Assembly (NCBI RefSeq): GCF_022763245.1
Contig: NZ_JALEGV010000043.1
Span: 1-64,000 of the forward strand
Source of the DNA: Oricola sp.
Lineage (GTDB): Bacteria; Pseudomonadota; Alphaproteobacteria; Rhizobiales; Rhizobiaceae
Direction of reading: 5' to 3'
Length of the DNA: 64,000 bases
Position numbers and translations under genes: made by a program
The notes under the pieces: model-generated
Seen by the model: only the letters and a program-made list of their open reading frames with translations
Database searches by the model: none
What the model was told of the DNA's origin: nothing
In this document: piece by piece, positions 63,033 to 64,000 of the stretch
Layout: the number at the start of each line of letters is the position of its first letter
Position numbering within the stretch: position 1 is the first letter of the stretch

Positions 63033-64000
63033 ATGCTCGACACGCCAGACACCGCATTGCTGCGAACCGTCGCCGAGGAGCGCGCCGCGCTCAACGTCAT
63101 CGGCGGCAAGACTGTCGGCGCGCAATCCGGCGCGCGCATCGAGGTCGCCTGTCCCTCCGACGGTCACGTCTTCGCCTCGATCCCGCGAAGCGACGCGGCC
63201 GATGTCGATGCCGCCGTGCGCGCCGCGCGTCAGGCCTTCGAGACCGGCGCGTGGAGCCGTATGACGGCCACCGAGCGCGGCCGCGTCCTGACGCGGCTGG
63301 GCGACCTGGTCGCCGCCAATCGCGACGAGCTGGCGGCGCTGGAATCGCGCGACACCGGCAAGCCGGCGCGCCAGGGCGTTGCCGACGTCAATGCGGCGAT
63401 CCGCTACTATGAATTCTACGGCGGTGCGGCCGACAAGGCCCACGGCGACCAGATCCCCTTCCTGCAGGGCTATACGGCCTTCACCACGCGCGAGCCGCAC
63501 GGCGTCGTCGCCGGCATCATTCCGTGGAACTATCCTCTGCAGATCCTCGCCCGCGTCGCCGGCGCGGCGCTGGCGATGGGCAACACGCTCGTCGTCAAGC
63601 CGGCCGAGGATGCCTCGCTCACCAGCCTGCGCATCGCCGAACTGGCGCTCGAGGCCGGTTGCCCGCCCGGCGTCTTCAACGTCCTGACCGGCTACGGCGC
63701 CGAAGCCGGCGTCGCATTGTCGGGCCATCCCGGCGTCGATTACGTCACCTTCACCGGCTCGCCGGCCACGGGCACCGCCATCCAGCAGGCCGCCGCATGC
63801 AACAATCGCGGCGTGACGATGGAACTCGGCGGCAAGTCCCCGCAGGTGATCTTCGCTGACGCCGATCTGGAAGCGGCGCTGCCGGTTGTCGTCAACGCCA
63901 TTATCCAGAATGGCGGCCAGACCTGTTCGGCGGGAAGTCGGGTCCTGATCGAAAGGCCGGTCTACGACGCCGTCACGGCCGAACTGGCGCGCCGCTTTTG
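63033..64000 (+). CDS. NAD+ aldehyde dehydrogenase, betaine-aldehyde-dehydrogenase-like, cut by window edge
   Basis: The first 322 codons of a second aldehyde dehydrogenase. VVAGIIPWNYPLQILARVAG, VVKPAEDASLTSLRIAELAL, TFTGSPATGTAI, the base Glu in VTMELGGKSPQ and the catalytic Cys in NGGQTCSAGSRV are all present. The ATG at 63033 has a GGAGG site eight bases upstream. It is divergent from zwf. The sequence resembles the BetB/gamma-aminobutyraldehyde group; the substrate cannot be told from this part. Confidence 0.87.
   Translation, partial: MLDTPDTALLRTVAEERAALNVIGGKTVGAQSGARIEVACPSDGHVFASIPRSDAADVDAAVRAARQAFETGAWSRMTATERGRVLTRLGDLVAANRDELAALESRDTGKPARQGVADVNAAIRYYEFYGGAADKAHGDQIPFLQGYTAFTTREPHGVVAGIIPWNYPLQILARVAGAALAMGNTLVVKPAEDASLTSLRIAELALEAGCPPGVFNVLTGYGAEAGVALSGHPGVDYVTFTGSPATGTAIQQAAACNNRGVTMELGGKSPQVIFADADLEAALPVVVNAIIQNGGQTCSAGSRVLIERPVYDAVTAELARRF

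Noticed and set aside
1-64000. tRNA, rRNA, insertion sequences, prophage, CRISPR arrays
   Set aside because: Reading both strands I found no cloverleaf, transposase, integrase, terminal inverted repeats or regularly spaced repeats.

Overview
The window is high-GC DNA with the gene content and operon style of an alphaproteobacterium, most likely Hyphomicrobiales (Rhizobiales). The main pointers are a ChvE/GguAB-type sugar importer with a divergent GbpR-type LysR regulator, an alphaproteobacterial Zur/ZnuABC locus, and an Anbu proteasome-like operon. Genes are dense, with many 1-11 base overlaps and many GTG starts. I see no tRNA, rRNA, CRISPR array, insertion sequence or prophage. Both ends cut through aldehyde dehydrogenase genes.

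Layout. 1-11938: a ten-gene minus-strand operon for uptake (chvE-gguA-gguB) and oxidative breakdown of D-galactose and L-arabinose. It has a shared dehydrogenase, lactonase and dehydratase, then a fork to a KDGal kinase/KDPGal aldolase branch and a KDA dehydratase/ketoglutarate semialdehyde dehydrogenase branch; gbpR is divergent. 12144-18971: a C4-dicarboxylate TRAP transporter (dctPQM) behind a two-component system (dctBD), with a sigma-54 promoter and an upstream dyad between dctD and dctP. 19060-29704: a ten-gene glycosyltransferase operon that also holds a PqqD-like (RRE) protein, an HPr-kinase-like protein and two nucleotidyltransferases. I regard this as the most unusual system in the window. 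30094-33968: trxC and the zinc locus (znuA divergent from znuC-znuB-zur). 34562-38525: ATP-grasp, alpha-E, transglutaminase and Anbu peptidase. 38682-47500: a branched-chain amino acid type ABC system with its binding protein apart from the permease/ATPase operon, and between them a flavin monooxygenase, a LuxR-type regulator and a small nuclease-like protein. 47629-49172: proC and a beta-keto acid cleavage enzyme. 49358-53910: a Wzz/GumC-like protein with a proline-rich tail, folD, and two putative copper-related genes. 53966-58743: a LysE exporter, a RimB-RimK-deacylase operon, a MarR/GNAT pair and a YdeI-like protein. 58740-62770: the zwf-pgl-edd Entner-Doudoroff operon. 63033-end: a second aldehyde dehydrogenase.

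How it fits together. The window is rich in nutrient acquisition by periplasmic binding proteins (sugar, dicarboxylate, zinc, amino acid) and in oxidative sugar catabolism. The KDPGal aldolase near the left end belongs to the same enzyme superfamily as the KDPG aldolase that is missing next to zwf-pgl-edd. Functional names come from reading motifs and gene context only; no database search was possible.
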